Of a DNA stretch of 64,000 nucleotides, positions 21,899 through 33,576 are shown piece by piece. Source of the stretch: Euborellia annulipes (taxonomy: Eukaryota > Arthropoda > Insecta > Dermaptera > Anisolabididae); contig JAKCPI010015815.1 of NCBI GenBank assembly GCA_023213315.1, positions 45,100 to 109,099 of the forward strand. The letters are read 5' to 3'. The notes under the pieces are model-generated. The model ran no database searches and was not told where the DNA came from. It saw only the letters and a program-made list of their open reading frames with translations. A program made the position numbers and the translations under genes. Numbering within the stretch: position 1 is the stretch's first letter; each line of letters opens with the position of its first letter.

Positions 21899-21993
21899 AG
21901 TTCCTGGTTTAATATTTGCTTTTATTTTTGAATTTATTGTTGATAGTGCTAACTTTGAAAAGCGTACATAAATCCCAGTGTTTGTATTGTATA

Positions 21994-22377
21994 CAGGGGC
22001 GCCGGAACGAATTTGATTCAGGGGGGGGGGGGCAAAAAAATTTTTTTTAGAAAATTAAAATAATTTAATTTGTTCAAATAGTATAAAACAAAAACAAATC
22101 TACTATAAAACTTTAAAAATTTTAAATAAAATCACAATTTTAATAAAATTAAAATTTTAAAAAATTTGGAAGTGATTTTATCAAAAATTTGGAAAAAAAT
22201 GAATTTCTTACTCTTTTGATTTTTTTTAATTTAGAAGATTTTATTTTTCAAAAGTAAAAATATATAATTTTTAAAAATAAAAATAAAAAAGAAATTTTGC
22301 CCCCCTCTGCCCCCCCCTGTAGGATGCCAGGGGGGGGGGCAATGTACCCTGCCCCCCCCCCAGTTCCGGCGCCTATG
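21994..22377. mobile_element. hAT element, 8-bp TSD
   Basis: 384 bp, ends CAGGGGCGCCGGAAC and GTTCCGGCGCCTATG, flanked by ATTGTATA at 21986-21993 and 22378-22385. Interior is inverted G/C runs around A/T-rich sequence; no coding. Confidence 0.85.
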
Positions 22378-22389
22378 ATTGTATATTAT

Positions 22390-22935
22390 GAATTTTTTTC
22401 TTAAATTATTTTTTAAAATCCAAGTATATCATAGGGGCCCGTATATTTTGATTCTAAAAAATTTTTAATAAGCAAAGCACAATCAGTTGATTGGAGCAAT
22501 AAGAGTGCCCTTGTTCTCGAGAGAAGAGAGGTCAGGGCTACCGTACAAAGATAGACGATTAGTATTGAGCCATGCGGAATTATTCTAAAAGATATGCATC
22601 GACTAATGCATTTTTTAGAAACCTTTACCTTTATTTTATCCTTTAATAAAAATAAATTTGTAATTTTTTCGGCATCTCAGGTAAAATTCTTAAAAATTAA
22701 AATTATTTTTTATTTTGACTAGACATTTAGTGAACACGTGGTAGACATGATTCGTTCAAATAAAAATAAAAGAAAAATTTGTTGAAATCAATTATTTTAG
22801 GCTTAAGTATGAGGTCCAAAGGTGAATGGCAGTTGCTTTTTGAAAAGACAAAAGGATTAAGTTAGGAAAATTAAACAGAAACCTTTTTAAAGATTAAAAA
22901 CAATACAAGGGACAAGGGTTATTTTAAAATAATTC
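22390..22935. other. No gene seen
   Basis: A less A/T-rich 100-bp patch near 22490-22600 has no frame or splice context. The rest is A/T-rich. Confidence 0.35.
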
Positions 22936-23165
22936 TTAGAAGGATATTTTTAAAATGAGAAAATCAAAGTTGACAGCTGAACAAACGTCATTGTCAAAAT
23001 TTGAAGATAGTGAGTGACAATATCCAAAAGGTCAAATTTTATTTTTTGAAAGAATATTTTTAAAATGACAAAATCAAAGTGAGAGGCTTAAAATGCCATT
23101 GTCAAAAATTGAAGCTAATGAGGGACAATATCCATAAACCCAAATTTTATTTTTTGAAATTTGTT
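22935..23165. repeat. Two-copy tandem repeat, about 115-bp unit
   Basis: Two adjacent diverged copies share TATTTTTAAAATGA, AAAATCAAAG, CATTGTCAAAA, GACAATATCCA and CAAATTTTATTTTTTGAAA in the same order. Confidence 0.6.
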
Positions 23166-23754
23166 TGTTCTACTAATGATTGAAAATACCTGAGACCCAA
23201 AGACCGAGGTTGTTAAACTTTAAGAAAAAAGATTTTTTATTTTTATTTTTTTTTTTATTTATTTTGGCTGGAAATAAAATGTTAAAAATGATAGCCATCA
23301 ATAATGAATTATTATTCAAATATTTGTATATAATTAAATTGAGTTTATTTTGTTAACAAATATTTTTCAGATTGAATTCACCTTTGAAAAAGAATGTAAA
23401 TAAATATTTTTTTTATTTTTTTGTACTTTTGTTAAACGGAAAAGGGTTTATGATCCTAAAGACTTAAGTGCCCTATTCTTTCAGGATGAATATTCTTTAC
23501 AAATCCAAAAAATGTTATCTTTAGAGTTATCTTAAGCTTAACTAAGTGGAATTCATAAAAATTAGCCCAAAAACCTTACAAATTGGGAAGTAAATAATAA
23601 AAAAAAAAAAAATTTAGCAATTTTTGCAATTATATTTTATTTGTTGATTGTTAAAAAATAACGTGGCCCCCGGGCATTGGATCTACTCCGAAATTTCCTC
23701 TATTTCCTCTAATTAATCCGAATCAAGACATATCATATTAAAATAAATAGAACT

Positions 23755-24560
23755 AGAAAAATCTGGTGGTGCTGGTCGCACAGCACATAACTTTCTCTTA
23801 CCCTTCGGCAAGAGAAAGTTGTGTACCGGGCTTGTCACACCAGATTTTTTGTGTCGAGATATATTTAGTTTCCCATAGCAACTTATTTCCAAATTTGACC
23901 ATTTGTATTTCATAAGTAAAAAAAATCTGAAATACCTCAGTAACAGTGGCGTCATTTCAACTTTTTCTTAGGGGGGGCAAATTTTTTTCTTGGGGGGGGG
24001 CAAACATTTTTTTTTCTTAAAATTTACTTACAAACGGGTACTCAAATTTGGCCAAAACATTTTTAATTTAATTAATTGTTTAATTTTGTACAATTTGTAT
24101 ACTCGTAGATGTATTTTGGAGTATTTTATTTAGAATAATATAAAATTTTATAAAAATCAGAGCTTTTTGGGGGGGGGGGCAAATGCCCCCCCCTGCCTCC
24201 CCCCAAATGACGCCACTGCTCAGTAAAGTGTACTTCAAACAATTTTTACGAAAAATTTTATTGATACACTTTTTAAAGAGCATGTAAAAAATAGTTGATT
24301 TATGAATTTTAATGAAAATGGGAAAACAATTTATATTCTGTTAACCATGGCAATCATTACTCCTATCTTATAAGAATAAAGTGTGCTCCATAAGATTTCA
24401 AGGCCAAAATGAGAAGACATTTTAAAAAGCATGTAAAAAAATAATTGATTTTTGAATTTTAATCAAAATCGGAGCAAATTTTGAGAAAATCGAAAAAAAC
24501 TGGAAAAAGTACATCAAAAGATATATTTCCATCGAATTTTTGACATGGTCTCAATACTTT
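23755..24560 (+). repeat. Repeat R1 copy, with internal hAT insertion
   Basis: Begins with the hairpin AAAAATCTGGTGGTGCTGG...CACACCAGATTTTTTGTG. The body continues after the hAT at 23944-24218 and ends with TACATCAAAAGA and GACATGGTCTCAATACTTTC. Confidence 0.55.
23944..24218. mobile_element. hAT element, 8-bp TSD
   Basis: 275 bp, near-perfect inverted ends CAGTGGCGTCATTT and AAATGACGCCACTG, flanked by CTCAGTAA at 23936-23943 and 24219-24226. Confidence 0.88.
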
Positions 24561-24599
24561 CTCTCGATATATATCATATATAGGGTAGGAGAATGTAAA

Positions 24600-25640
24600 T
24601 ATAGCCAGATATATATAACCTATTATTTATCGTTACTGAGAAAATATTTTGAGAAAAATGTAAATACAGTAGGTTCAAATTGAAAATTTTCTGAAGGGAA
24701 AAATTATAAGAGAGACAGCAACAAATATCCCTGTCAATGCTTCTTTCACCTCATATTGCGTGAATTGTTAGAAAAAAAATTTTAATGGCAAATAAATGAA
24801 AATAGTTTTGTAAGTAAAAAAAAAAAATCATATTAAGAATTTATAGTCTATTAAAATAATTAACATTAAGAACCCATCAGTGTATATAAAAATTTGTATT
24901 ATTTGAATGATTTATGAAGTGAGATTGTTGATATTTCTGAATATTAAAAAAATAAAAATCAAATGACACGTCGGGGAGGGAGGAATTCGAATTTGTATGT
25001 CGGAGACCTCCACCTCCTCCTTGGACGACTCGGCTCTTTTTTAACCAGGCAGGTATTTTTATTTATAGCCAGCACAAAGCGCGTGTGGCTTATTAAAAGT
25101 TCGCGAGGCCAAAGCCCGCCGGGGGGAATGGAACCCGACAAAGTCGTACCCAATGGACAAAACGAGTTCCGGGCGATGAAAGAGTGATTGTAAATTCTAA
25201 TCTACCAATTTCTATCCAAATTTGATTGGAAATCAATCCGCTTGTCGCAAAAAAAACTATTCAACATTCCCAAAGACTCCTGAAGTAGGAGAGTGGAGAC
25301 AATATCACCTCCAATTAACAGACACAAAGGATTAGAATTGGGAGATTTTCGCTGGATCAGATGCAGATCAATATATCGAAATATCTACTAATTAAAAGAT
25401 GATATCAAATGCTGGTTTTTATTCTCCAGATTGATTTGGAATTTTTTTAAAAACAAAAAAAAGTATTTGTTCAACTTCCTCTGATGATAATAGGCTACTG
25501 TATATAGTGTAATGTAGATAAAATGTATGTAAATATAAGTATATGTAGAATTTAAATTTAATAAGAAATAAGAATGTATTATTTAATAATTGTATTCCTT
25601 AAACTCAGATAATTTTTTAATCACCATATTAAGGCTCATT
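24600..25640. other. No assigned gene; GC-richer patch 24960-25190
   Basis: The patch at 24960-25190 is open on both strands for 60-75 codons, but neither translation is recognisable and no flanking splice sites are convincing. It could be an exon of an unknown gene or old repeat sequence. Confidence 0.25.
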
Positions 25641-25646
25641 ATGAAA

Positions 25647-25965
25647 GGCATCCGCCGACCCCGCACCGCGGGAATAATAAGGGCGAGGACAGAAGAAGAA
25701 GATGAGAGGTATAGCCCTCAGAGCCTAAATAAATATTTTTATTTCTTTTAGTTTAATGACTATCAAAATTCAATTTTTCTTTAAAGACAAAAAATTTTAT
25801 AAGATGTAATTTGTATTTATTGTATTTGGTAATGTGTTATTTTGTATTTATTGTATTTTGTATTTGTGTATTTTGTGGATGTATACAGATTGTAACTGTG
25901 GCTGTATGACTGCGGGCCGAAAACCAATAAAAAACCAATGAAAAAAAAAAAATAAAGACAAAAAA
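25647..25965 (+). mobile_element. Non-LTR retrotransposon 3' end (likely)
   Basis: Has GGCATCCGCCGACCCCGCAC, AAGGGCGAGGACAG with repeated GAAGAA, then a T/A/G-rich 3' UTR ending GACTGCGGGCCGAAAACC, AATAAA and poly A. Its tail resembles the short insertion at 532-628. No reverse transcriptase frame is present. Confidence 0.45.
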
Positions 25966-25969
25966 TCTT

Positions 25970-26990
25970 TGGAATATCTCGCCTAAGAAGTAGATTTATT
26001 AGGTTTTTGTTTCAGATGTGTGAGTTAATAAATATTAGTTAAATTTTTTATTATAATTTTTGTGTATAAGTGAGCCCGTTTCGAGAAATAACATTCAGTC
26101 AGTTAATTCAGTATAAATGTACAGCGCATGATACACGTGATTAATTCTTTATTCAACGAAAAAAAAAAAAAAAATATGAACAATTTTTAATGGAAGCTTT
26201 AGCCTAGAGGTGACGCTTACTTTTTTAAAGCGATCTTTATTAGTTCAAAAAGCATTATTTTGAATTAAAAAAAAAAAAACTAACAGATTTTTAATAAAGA
26301 TCTGGTTTTATAAAAATAATGAAATAATAACATTTAGAAAACGCAAAGGTCACTTGATTACTAAAATGCCAAAGATTTAAAAAAAAAATTTAGCGTCACA
26401 TATTGAAGAAATAATACAAAGTTTTATTTATTTATTAGGCAAAATGGTGTTATTTTGGATAATAATAACGAGCCACTGAAAGAATTATGATTTTTAAGTG
26501 ATTTTAGAACAAAAATATGTTAAGATAATCGAAAATTGGGTTTGAATCAATTTAATCTATGTTTAATACAACTTTGTCATGCAACGCTGACGATTCATGA
26601 GTTGAAAAAAAAGCATGGCTGAAAGTGTCAGAGAAGTAACCAAATTCACTGGCTGACATTAGCTAATATGTCTCGCATTTAATACATCTTAAATTGGTAA
26701 AATAAGTTAATATATGTTATGAAATGTAAAATATACGTTATAAATTAAGTGTGACAATTGAATTAACCAAGATAATAGTAGAAATATATGTCGCTTGACA
26801 TACGCATGTGGCGTTTCAAAGTGGCGCCCAGATCCGACCCGCCATGCTTCCATGCTTTAATGGCTAACCACGTGTTTCATGTCTCACACGGACCTTTCAA
26901 CAGACCTGTCTTAAAATTTTTGCAAATTCAGACAAGAGACCAATTTGAAACATTATTAAACTAATATTAATATATAATGAAACATGCAAA
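25970..26990. other. No gene seen
   Basis: A/T-rich. A CpG-containing patch with a CACGTG E-box lies at about 26810-26900 but has no associated exon. Confidence 0.35.
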
Positions 26991-26999
26991 TGTACTCAC

Positions 27000-27012
27000 C
27001 AGTGTTCTTCAT
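27000..27012 (-). CDS. Candidate first coding exon (MKNT, phase-1 donor)
   Basis: On the minus strand ATG AAG AAC ACT G is followed at once by a strong GTGAGT donor. The exon ends in phase 1, exactly the phase needed by the micro-exons at 61-7538; joining it to exon 7464-7538 keeps an open frame through the whole array. The 20-kb gap and the absence of transcript data make the link an inference. It could start another gene. Confidence 0.35.
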
Positions 27013-27019
27013 CGTGCCC

Positions 27020-27860
27020 TCTTCGTAATTCAAGGTCGATTTTAATATAAAAAAATGAAATTTAAATAAAAAAAAATTGGGAATTTAATTTAAATTAAAA
27101 AAAAAAAAAAAAATTAAAATAAATTAAGTATCAACAATAAACTATTGATAAAATTTTGACGTTGCAATGTTTTGACAGCTCAATTTCAAATATAAGAGCT
27201 GATGAGAATGAAATAAAAACAACTGTCAACTGATGGGTAAAGTGGACGATATAAAATAAATTTTAAAGATATCAGGGAGCCTCTCTTCACTAAATATTGA
27301 AGTAAGTCCTTCTTGAGCCCCAAACACGTTCACAATAATGACAGTCAAGGGACGAATGGGTTTATGTAATTTCAAATTGGGACTGCTCTGCTCTCCTGAC
27401 AAGCAGCGGCCAAAATATGAACTACGAACAAGCTTCACTTTTTAAGCCGGCATTTCTTTAATTAAATCATTTATTTTCTTTATTATATCTATCTTATATT
27501 AATATTAATACATTTTAATTAAATCTAAATAATTTTTTTCTATTTTTTTTATATAAAATATTGTTTTAAATATTAAAAAACATTAAGTTTTGAATGGTAG
27601 GGGTAAGAGAGGGAGAAATGTTTAGCTCCTCCCACTCAATAGAGGGGGATGAAATAGGTAGCTGATAGGTAGTAAGGTGGGTGGTGGTGGTGGTATTTTT
27701 TGGTCTTTAAAGAAAATAGTCCAGTCCAAAGATTGAAAAAAAATTATATTTGATAAAAGGTGGGTGGGTTATGCCAAATAACATGAGACGATTATTTATT
27801 TATTTAGGATCTCTGCAACTTACTTTGAAAATTTATGATGACCACAAATGAATTTATAAG
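27020..27860. other. No gene seen
   Basis: Possibly 5' UTR or promoter of the exon at 27000-27012. A 70-codon minus frame at 27226-27438 is in a less A/T-rich patch but is not recognised. Elsewhere A/T-rich with G/T-rich runs. Confidence 0.3.
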
Positions 27861-27865
27861 AAAAA

Positions 27866-28630
27866 ATCTGGTGTGACTGGTCGCACAGCACACAACTTAG
27901 GCAAGAGAAAATTGTGTATTGTGCTTGCCACACCAGATTTTTTGTCGACATATATTTAGGTTCCGAGAGTACGGTACAAGATTAAATTGGTCTTCAAAAG
28001 ATTTCAATGGCAAAATGAGAATATACATTTGAAAGAGCATCTAAAAAATAATTGATTTTTGAATTTTAATCAAAATCGTTAAAGCAAATTTTGAGAAAAT
28101 AGAAAAAATGCATCAGTAAAGTACTAGTATTATTTGGCCGATTTTGTTCAAAAGCTTCGTGTAACGTTGTAAAATTTGTTTTTCTAAATCGCCATATTTT
28201 ATTTATTTAATGCTAACTTTTTACTTTCTCATACCTGTATATGTTAATATATGGAGAGAAAATATTGGAATCATGTCAAAAATTCGATGTCGAGATTTTG
28301 ATGGATATACACGTTTTGATATCTCCTGAGCCCAAAAAAGTGGTTTTAGCAACATGGTCTGTCTGCGAAAAAATTTCTCATGAACACAGGGAGGTGCCTA
28401 ACTTAAATATAAAATTTCAACTTCCTAGTTCTTTTTAATGAGAAATTTTTCACAGACAGACCATGTGGCGAAAACCACTTTTTTGGACTCAGGATACCTC
28501 AAAACGTGTATATCCATCAAAATCTCGACATCGAATTTTTGACATGATTTCAATATGATAGATTCCAATGAAAAGATAACAGTTCTATATATGAGTTTTT
28601 TTAATGAATTTCATAAAATTTTAATAAGTT
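27866..28630 (+). repeat. Hairpin repeat family R1, long copy
   Basis: Starts with a hairpin whose arms are AAATCTGGTGTGACTGGTCG-type and CTTGCCACACCAGATTTTTT, then the family body. The 3' part (28255-28560) is an inverted duplication containing TCGATGTCGAGATTTTGATG and its inverse, plus the phrase CAGACAGACCATGT. Related copies: 19778, 23755, 30657, 56555. No protein. Confidence 0.6.
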
Positions 28631-28639
28631 ACAGTCTTT

Positions 28640-29392
28640 TTAAAAATATTTTTATTGATTTTCCCTTTTTATTTTTACTATAATCAGGCGCTGTCCTGGG
28701 CTTTTTTTTGACATGGTGAAAAGATAACAGTTCGATATGTATATTTTATTTCCAATTTGTTTTTTATTTAAGTAAAAAATCTCTAAATAAATGCGAGGTG
28801 ATTGTCATGAGTCGACTTCATATTCGGAGACATTTCACTTTCGCAGTGGTCCAATAATTGTGCATACTTTGATTTGATTTAATGAATTTGATGTAATAAC
28901 AGCAAAAGGAATGCAAAAATGGAGTGTCCTTGGTTTCGGCCCCACAAAATATAAATATATAAATAATCAATAGAGTTTTTAAAAAATTCATTTAAAAAAT
29001 GTTAAATTTTATTCACTTAACTTATTGTTAGTAAAAATAATATATTTCATTCTGTTATTAAAAGATAATCTTTATAAAAATAGCAACTAATACAAATAAC
29101 AAATAATCCTTTTTTTAAATAAAAAATAGTTTTAAAGGCTTATTAATTTGAATTAGATAGTAATATTCAACTATAAATATTGTCTAATGACTAGTGTTAT
29201 AAGAAGCTCTTTGAAAATTCCAATTTTCCAATTATTTCAAACAAAGCTCTAAATACAATACAATAGTTAATTAATAATCAGGATTCTTTGACTCATAACT
29301 GAGGTTGTAGTTTACATTTGTGAGTTTGAGCCGGCATAAAGCTTCTGGTAGTAAATAAAAATATCTAAATTACTAATTAAAATACATTCAAT
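28640..29392. other. AT-rich, nothing recognised
   Basis: No exon or bounded repeat seen. Confidence 0.4.
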
Positions 29393-29404
29393 AACTAATC
29401 TAGA

Positions 29405-29495
29405 GCCCTCGGGGGGGGGGGGAGGGGGGCGGCCCTACCCAAACGTCGGGGGTTGGGCCCCGGGCGCCGTGTTTTTTTTTGGATAAAACCCTTTA

Positions 29496-29542
<47 letters not shown>

Positions 29543-29554
29543 AAAAAAAAAAAA
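29405..29554. mobile_element. TSD-flanked insertion with G43-A15 tract
   Basis: A 150-bp insertion flanked by the 12-bp duplication AACTAATCTAGA (29393-29404, 29555-29566). It begins GCCCTCGGG, like SINE B, then becomes G-dominated, with 43 consecutive G at 29499-29541 followed by 15 A. A retroposed SINE is likely. The G run looks like a sequencing or assembly error inside it. Confidence 0.55.
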
Positions 29555-30038
29555 AACTAATCTAGATAATAAAATTTTTTAGGTCCCCGCATGTTTGTCT
29601 AGTGTAAAAATAAATAATTTTGAAAAGCAGATTGGTGAAATGGACTTTTTTTTAAATTTAAATGATGGACATAGGGTAGAAAAATAAAAACAGTAACTTC
29701 TATTTCATGTATGTGTAATTATCATTTATTTGCACTTAACGGATTAAGAAAGAATTTCATTTTGAATCAGGTAGATAGGGTTTCGGAAGTAAACGTTTTT
29801 TTGTTTGGTGTTTATATATACACAAATTTTTAGGATAGAAATTTCAATAGATAAATAGATAGACCCAGAGCTTTTAAAAGATTAAAAGAGAAAAATACCT
29901 GGGTTAAACAATAAGCATACAAACTAAATGAAGGAAGGGTGTAAGCACCAGGGGGGGGGGGGGGGCCACTGCAGTATAATAGAAAAAACAAAATATATAA
30001 AAAATCTGGTGTGCTGGTCGAAGAGCTCTTAGACTTAG

Positions 30039-30335
30039 GAACAGGTGCAGCCATAAAACAAAAGCCTCCGAAGATTTCAATAATGTGAGAAATTTATGTA
30101 TCATATGTCCTGGCGATGTGAGCCATCGCATTTATTTAGTGAGAATGATCATCATTCTCACTAAATATGATACATAAATTTACATGTATTGCCCTATTGA
30201 CCAACTCCGGGACTTTTAACAATTTTGAAGGACTGAAGATGGGTAGATGAAATTCACTCGAAATGTCTCATTAAATTGTATTAAATCGGAGACTTTTGTT
30301 TTTTTTGGCTGCACCTGCTCCTTCTCCTGTCTATA
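30039..30335. repeat. Foldback with hammerhead-like core
   Basis: Ends ACAGGTGCAGCCATAAAAC and TTTTGGCTGCACCTGCTCC. On the plus strand 30233-30267 reads CTGAAGA, a weak stem II (GGGT/ACTC), then GAAATGTC (C15.2 replaced by T). The left arm is shortened. Confidence 0.55.
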
Positions 30336-30374
30336 GAAAAACAGCCGCTATCTTAATTGATTTAAAGTTGTGTC

Positions 30375-30656
30375 CATGGGCGTACCCAGGATCAAATCTA
30401 TGGGGGGGGGGCATGGTCAGATCATGATCGTCAGGGGGGCTGGTCGTCCAGATTGTGACATAGCTATTTTTTATATAGAGGGGTAAAGCCTTAGAATTAA
30501 AGGCCTAAAAACCCTCGAGTCCTAACAAAAAGAATCATTCCCCGTCGCCAACCACCAATTTTGTTTCGTTTCATCACTTTATAAACATTTAATTTTTTTT
30601 GTTGCTTCTAGGGGAGGGGGCAGCTGCCCCCCTGCCCCTCGCTGGGTACGCCCATG
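30375..30656. mobile_element. hAT-like element, 8-bp TSD
   Basis: 282 bp, near-perfect inverted ends CATGGGCGTACCCAGG and CTGGGTACGCCCATG, flanked by GTTGTGTC (30367-30374, 30657-30664). It splits an R1 copy at the phrase TTGTGTCGACATATATTTAG. Confidence 0.85.
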
Positions 30657-30980
30657 GTTGTGTCGACATATATTTAGTTTCCGACAGTACGGTACATTCC
30701 AATTTCAAGATGTAAAATTTAAAAGTATAGAAAATATTTATATTTTGTTACCATTTCTCCTATCTTTTTTATGAAGTACTAGAGTAAAGTGGTCTTCAGA
30801 AGATTTCAATGGTAAAATGAGAATATACATTTTGAAGAGCATTTAAAAAATAATTTTTTATGAATTTAAAAAAAAATACTTGGAGCGAATTTTGAGAAAA
30901 TCGAAAAAACTGAAAAACTACATCAGTAAAGTACTTTTTTCCGATTTTGATTAAGGTGCGCGTCTCGAAAAGTCGTTAGA
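30657..30980 (+). repeat. Repeat R1 body
   Basis: GTCGACATATATTTAGTTTC, TTGTTACCATTTCTCC, GTAAAGTGGTCTTCA, AAGAGCATTTAAAAA and CATCAGTAAAGTAC follow in family order. Confidence 0.55.
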
Positions 30981-31099
30981 ACACTTTTGACTATCGAGTT
31001 ACTCGAGGCAGCAAGAGATACATAGGATTTATTCCATTTCATTTTAAAGTTTTCAGCTAATTAATTAAGGGTAGAAAATTAATTATTTTTTTACACAAT

Positions 31100-31330
31100 G
31101 ATTACTAATTTAATTATCTACAACTTATAGAGCTCCTTTTTTTAAAATATCATTTATTTAATGAGATTAATCTAAAAAAAAAAATTATTTTTTCGAAAAT
31201 CAAAAAAAGAGCTTCTATAAGTTGTAGATATTTTAAATAGCTTTAATTTAAAAAGAATTTGAGGTCGATAGCTTCAAAATTGTGGTCGCTGGAAACTCCC
31301 AAAATTAGCACCCCGAGACGCGCACCTTAA
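31100..31330. repeat. Foldback repeat related to 3270-3445
   Basis: Inverted arms CTACAACTTATAGAGCTCC and AGAGCTTCTATAAGTTGTAG, followed by GAGGTCGATAGCTTCAAAAT. Confidence 0.5.
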
Positions 31331-31559
31331 AATCTTATTTTCACGCCCCAGGAACGTGTCTAACTTAAATATAAAATGAAATAGAGCAAGTACAGATGGA
31401 GCAAATAAAGAGAGCCTTTGGATGCCAAATGCCGAAAAGGAGTCATTATCTTATAGACTCTCACGAAACATTGACACTCGCTTGTTTTTAAAGTTTTATA
31501 AATGTTTATTAACCTTAGGCCACTGGGGGCCCGAGAGAGAGGGGAAATTTGATATTTAA

Positions 31560-32150
31560 GAGTCATTTTTGATGACGAAATTGTGAGTTTGGTTTTACAA
31601 AATGGACAACTAATGTGGTACTTTATTTGAAACCCTTCGTGAATTAATGTAATTTCAAAATACTTCCGATGGGCTAGAGGTGGAAATGTAATACTTAGAG
31701 TCATTTTTGATGTATGGTGGTTTTGATCAAAATAGAAAATAATGTGGTTTTATTTGAAACCTTCGGAATTAATGTAATTTCAAAAGACTTCCCGATGGGC
31801 TAGAGGTGTGAAAAGTAATTTAAGAGTCATTTTTGATGAGCTATATGGTGGTTTTGATCAAAATAGAAAATAATGTGGTATTTATTTGAAACTTCGGAAT
31901 TAATGTAATTTCAAAAGACTTCCCGATGGGTAGAGGTGTGAAATGTAATATTAAGGATCATTTTTGATGAGTATATGGAGGTTTTGATCAAAATAGACAA
32001 ACTAATGTGGTTTTTTTGAAATTTCGGAATTAATGTAATTTCAAAAGACTTCCCGATGGGTAAAGGTATGAAATGTAATATTAAGAGTATTTTTGATGAG
32101 ATATATGGTGGTTTTGTCAAAATAGAAAATAATGTGGTTTTTTTGAAGTC
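31560..32150. repeat. Minisatellite, about 4.5 copies of a 125-130-bp unit
   Basis: Repeated blocks GAATTAATGTAATTTCAAAA, ACTTCCCGATGGG, TAGAGGTGTGAAA, GAGTCATTTTTGATGAG and GGTTTTGATCAAAATAGA recur in order. Short minus frames across it are incidental. Confidence 0.75.
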
Positions 32151-32414
32151 AGAATAAGGTATATTAGTTTTGATTTTGATTTGAATATTTTTTTATGATA
32201 ATGAATAATTTTTAATTGAATAATGAGGAAATTGGGTTTTTTATTGATGTTTTTGTGTAGAAATAAAAAAAGTTTTTTGAGAGAATGGTGTTTGTATTGT
32301 AGGTGGGGGGGTTGGGGTTGTTAGATTTTTTGTATTTAAAAAAATATGCATGTGCACAAATTCGTGCCGCAACAACAATGACAACTGTGTGCCTAATTAG
32401 TTTATAAGCCTACA

Positions 32415-32687
32415 AGGCCCACGGGGCTTGGAGTAGTTGGTAGCGTGTCTGCCTTCTATACCGAACGTCGCGGTTTCGGACCCCAGGCAGTCCGAAGATT
32501 TTATTTAAGGCATTTGGATACCAAATGGCTTAAATAAGAATGCCTGGACCCCAATATGTTTAATAATCAATAACGGATATCGTTTAAAGTCTTAAATGGC
32601 CTAATTTGCCGAAAAGACTGTGTGAATGAGTGTGTGAATGAGAAAAAAAGTGTGAATGTTTAAAAAAAAAAAAAAAAAAAGCCTACA
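32415..32687 (+). mobile_element. tRNA-derived SINE (family A), full length
   Basis: Head CACGGGGCTTGGAGTAGTTG with A-box-like GGTAGCGTG and B-box-like GGTTTCGGACCC, body AAATGGCTTAAATAAGAATG, GGACCCC, AACGGATATCGTTTAAAGTC, then GTGTGAATG repeats and poly A. Confidence 0.75.
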
Positions 32688-32799
32688 AGGGCTGAGGATT
32701 TTGTCCGAAACGTCTCCTTTTCGGCATTTGGCATCCAAAGGCTCTCTTTATTTGCTATTCCATAACATCAACAGCAACTTCTCTTCAACTTAAATATAA

Positions 32800-33576
32800 A
32801 ATTTCAACCTCCTAGCTCAATTCCTTCATGTTTAAAATTGAACAGACACAGACAGACCATGTCGCGAAAACCACTTTTTTGAATTCTGGGGATCTCAAAA
32901 GATAAATATCGATCAAAGTCTAGACCTACTTACACCCTTCCTGAATAGATACAGTCCTAGATGGGTGAGTCCTAACATCAAACTAAATGAACTATATTAT
33001 TATATTTTTCCATTTTAAAAATAAAATTTTTTAGGTCTTCGCACGTAGGCTTACGCCAAATGTAAAAGTAAATAATTTCGAAAGGCAGATCGATGAAATA
33101 GATTTTGTTTATAAATTATATTAAATATATCGCAACTATCCCATGAACCTGAGTCCGGGAGAGAATTTTTTTTAAATTTTTTTGGCCGCTAGAGAGAGGA
33201 GTTTGGTCGTGGACACAGAAAAAATATCATTCGTTTGCGGGCTGTAAGGTCGTCAGCATCTCCATGACTCGGCAGTTGGCAGGTGAAGCCTTCACAATCA
33301 TCAGATCTCTCCTTTCCTGGCTTTTGGGCTGCCCGAATATCATAATCGCTATTGTCTGGGAGAGAGACTGCCAAATCTACATTTTCTTGTCTCGGCCGAA
33401 AGACGACCCACACTTGCACATATCTGCCGAGAAACGTCAGCCTTCAATTGCCGTGCGTTTCGGACGAAGGTCGGCTAGATGCGACGGAAACGTCATCATA
33501 TTCCATGCCGAAGCCTCCACCAATTATCAAAATTTTAATTCCTTTTATTTATTTTTTTTTTTTATATTTTTCAAAA
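32800..33576. other. No assigned gene; GC-richer patch 33190-33530
   Basis: A R1-like phrase (CAGACAGACCATGTCGCG) lies at about 32840. The GC-richer patch 33190-33530 is open on both strands. Its minus translation (from 33419) is acidic and unrecognised, and no strong splice sites bound it. Confidence 0.25.

Larger units (their letters stand above)
31376..32780. repeat. Large foldback enclosing minisatellite and SINE
   Basis: Left arm 31376-31440 (GCAAATAAAGAGAGCC, TTTGGATGCCAAATGCCG) is the inverse of 32712-32780. The right arm carries GGGCTGAGGATTTTGTCCGA and AACGTC, a hammerhead-like half with a shortened stem II. Between the arms lie a minisatellite (31560-32150) and a SINE (32415-32687). 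Confidence 0.5.
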
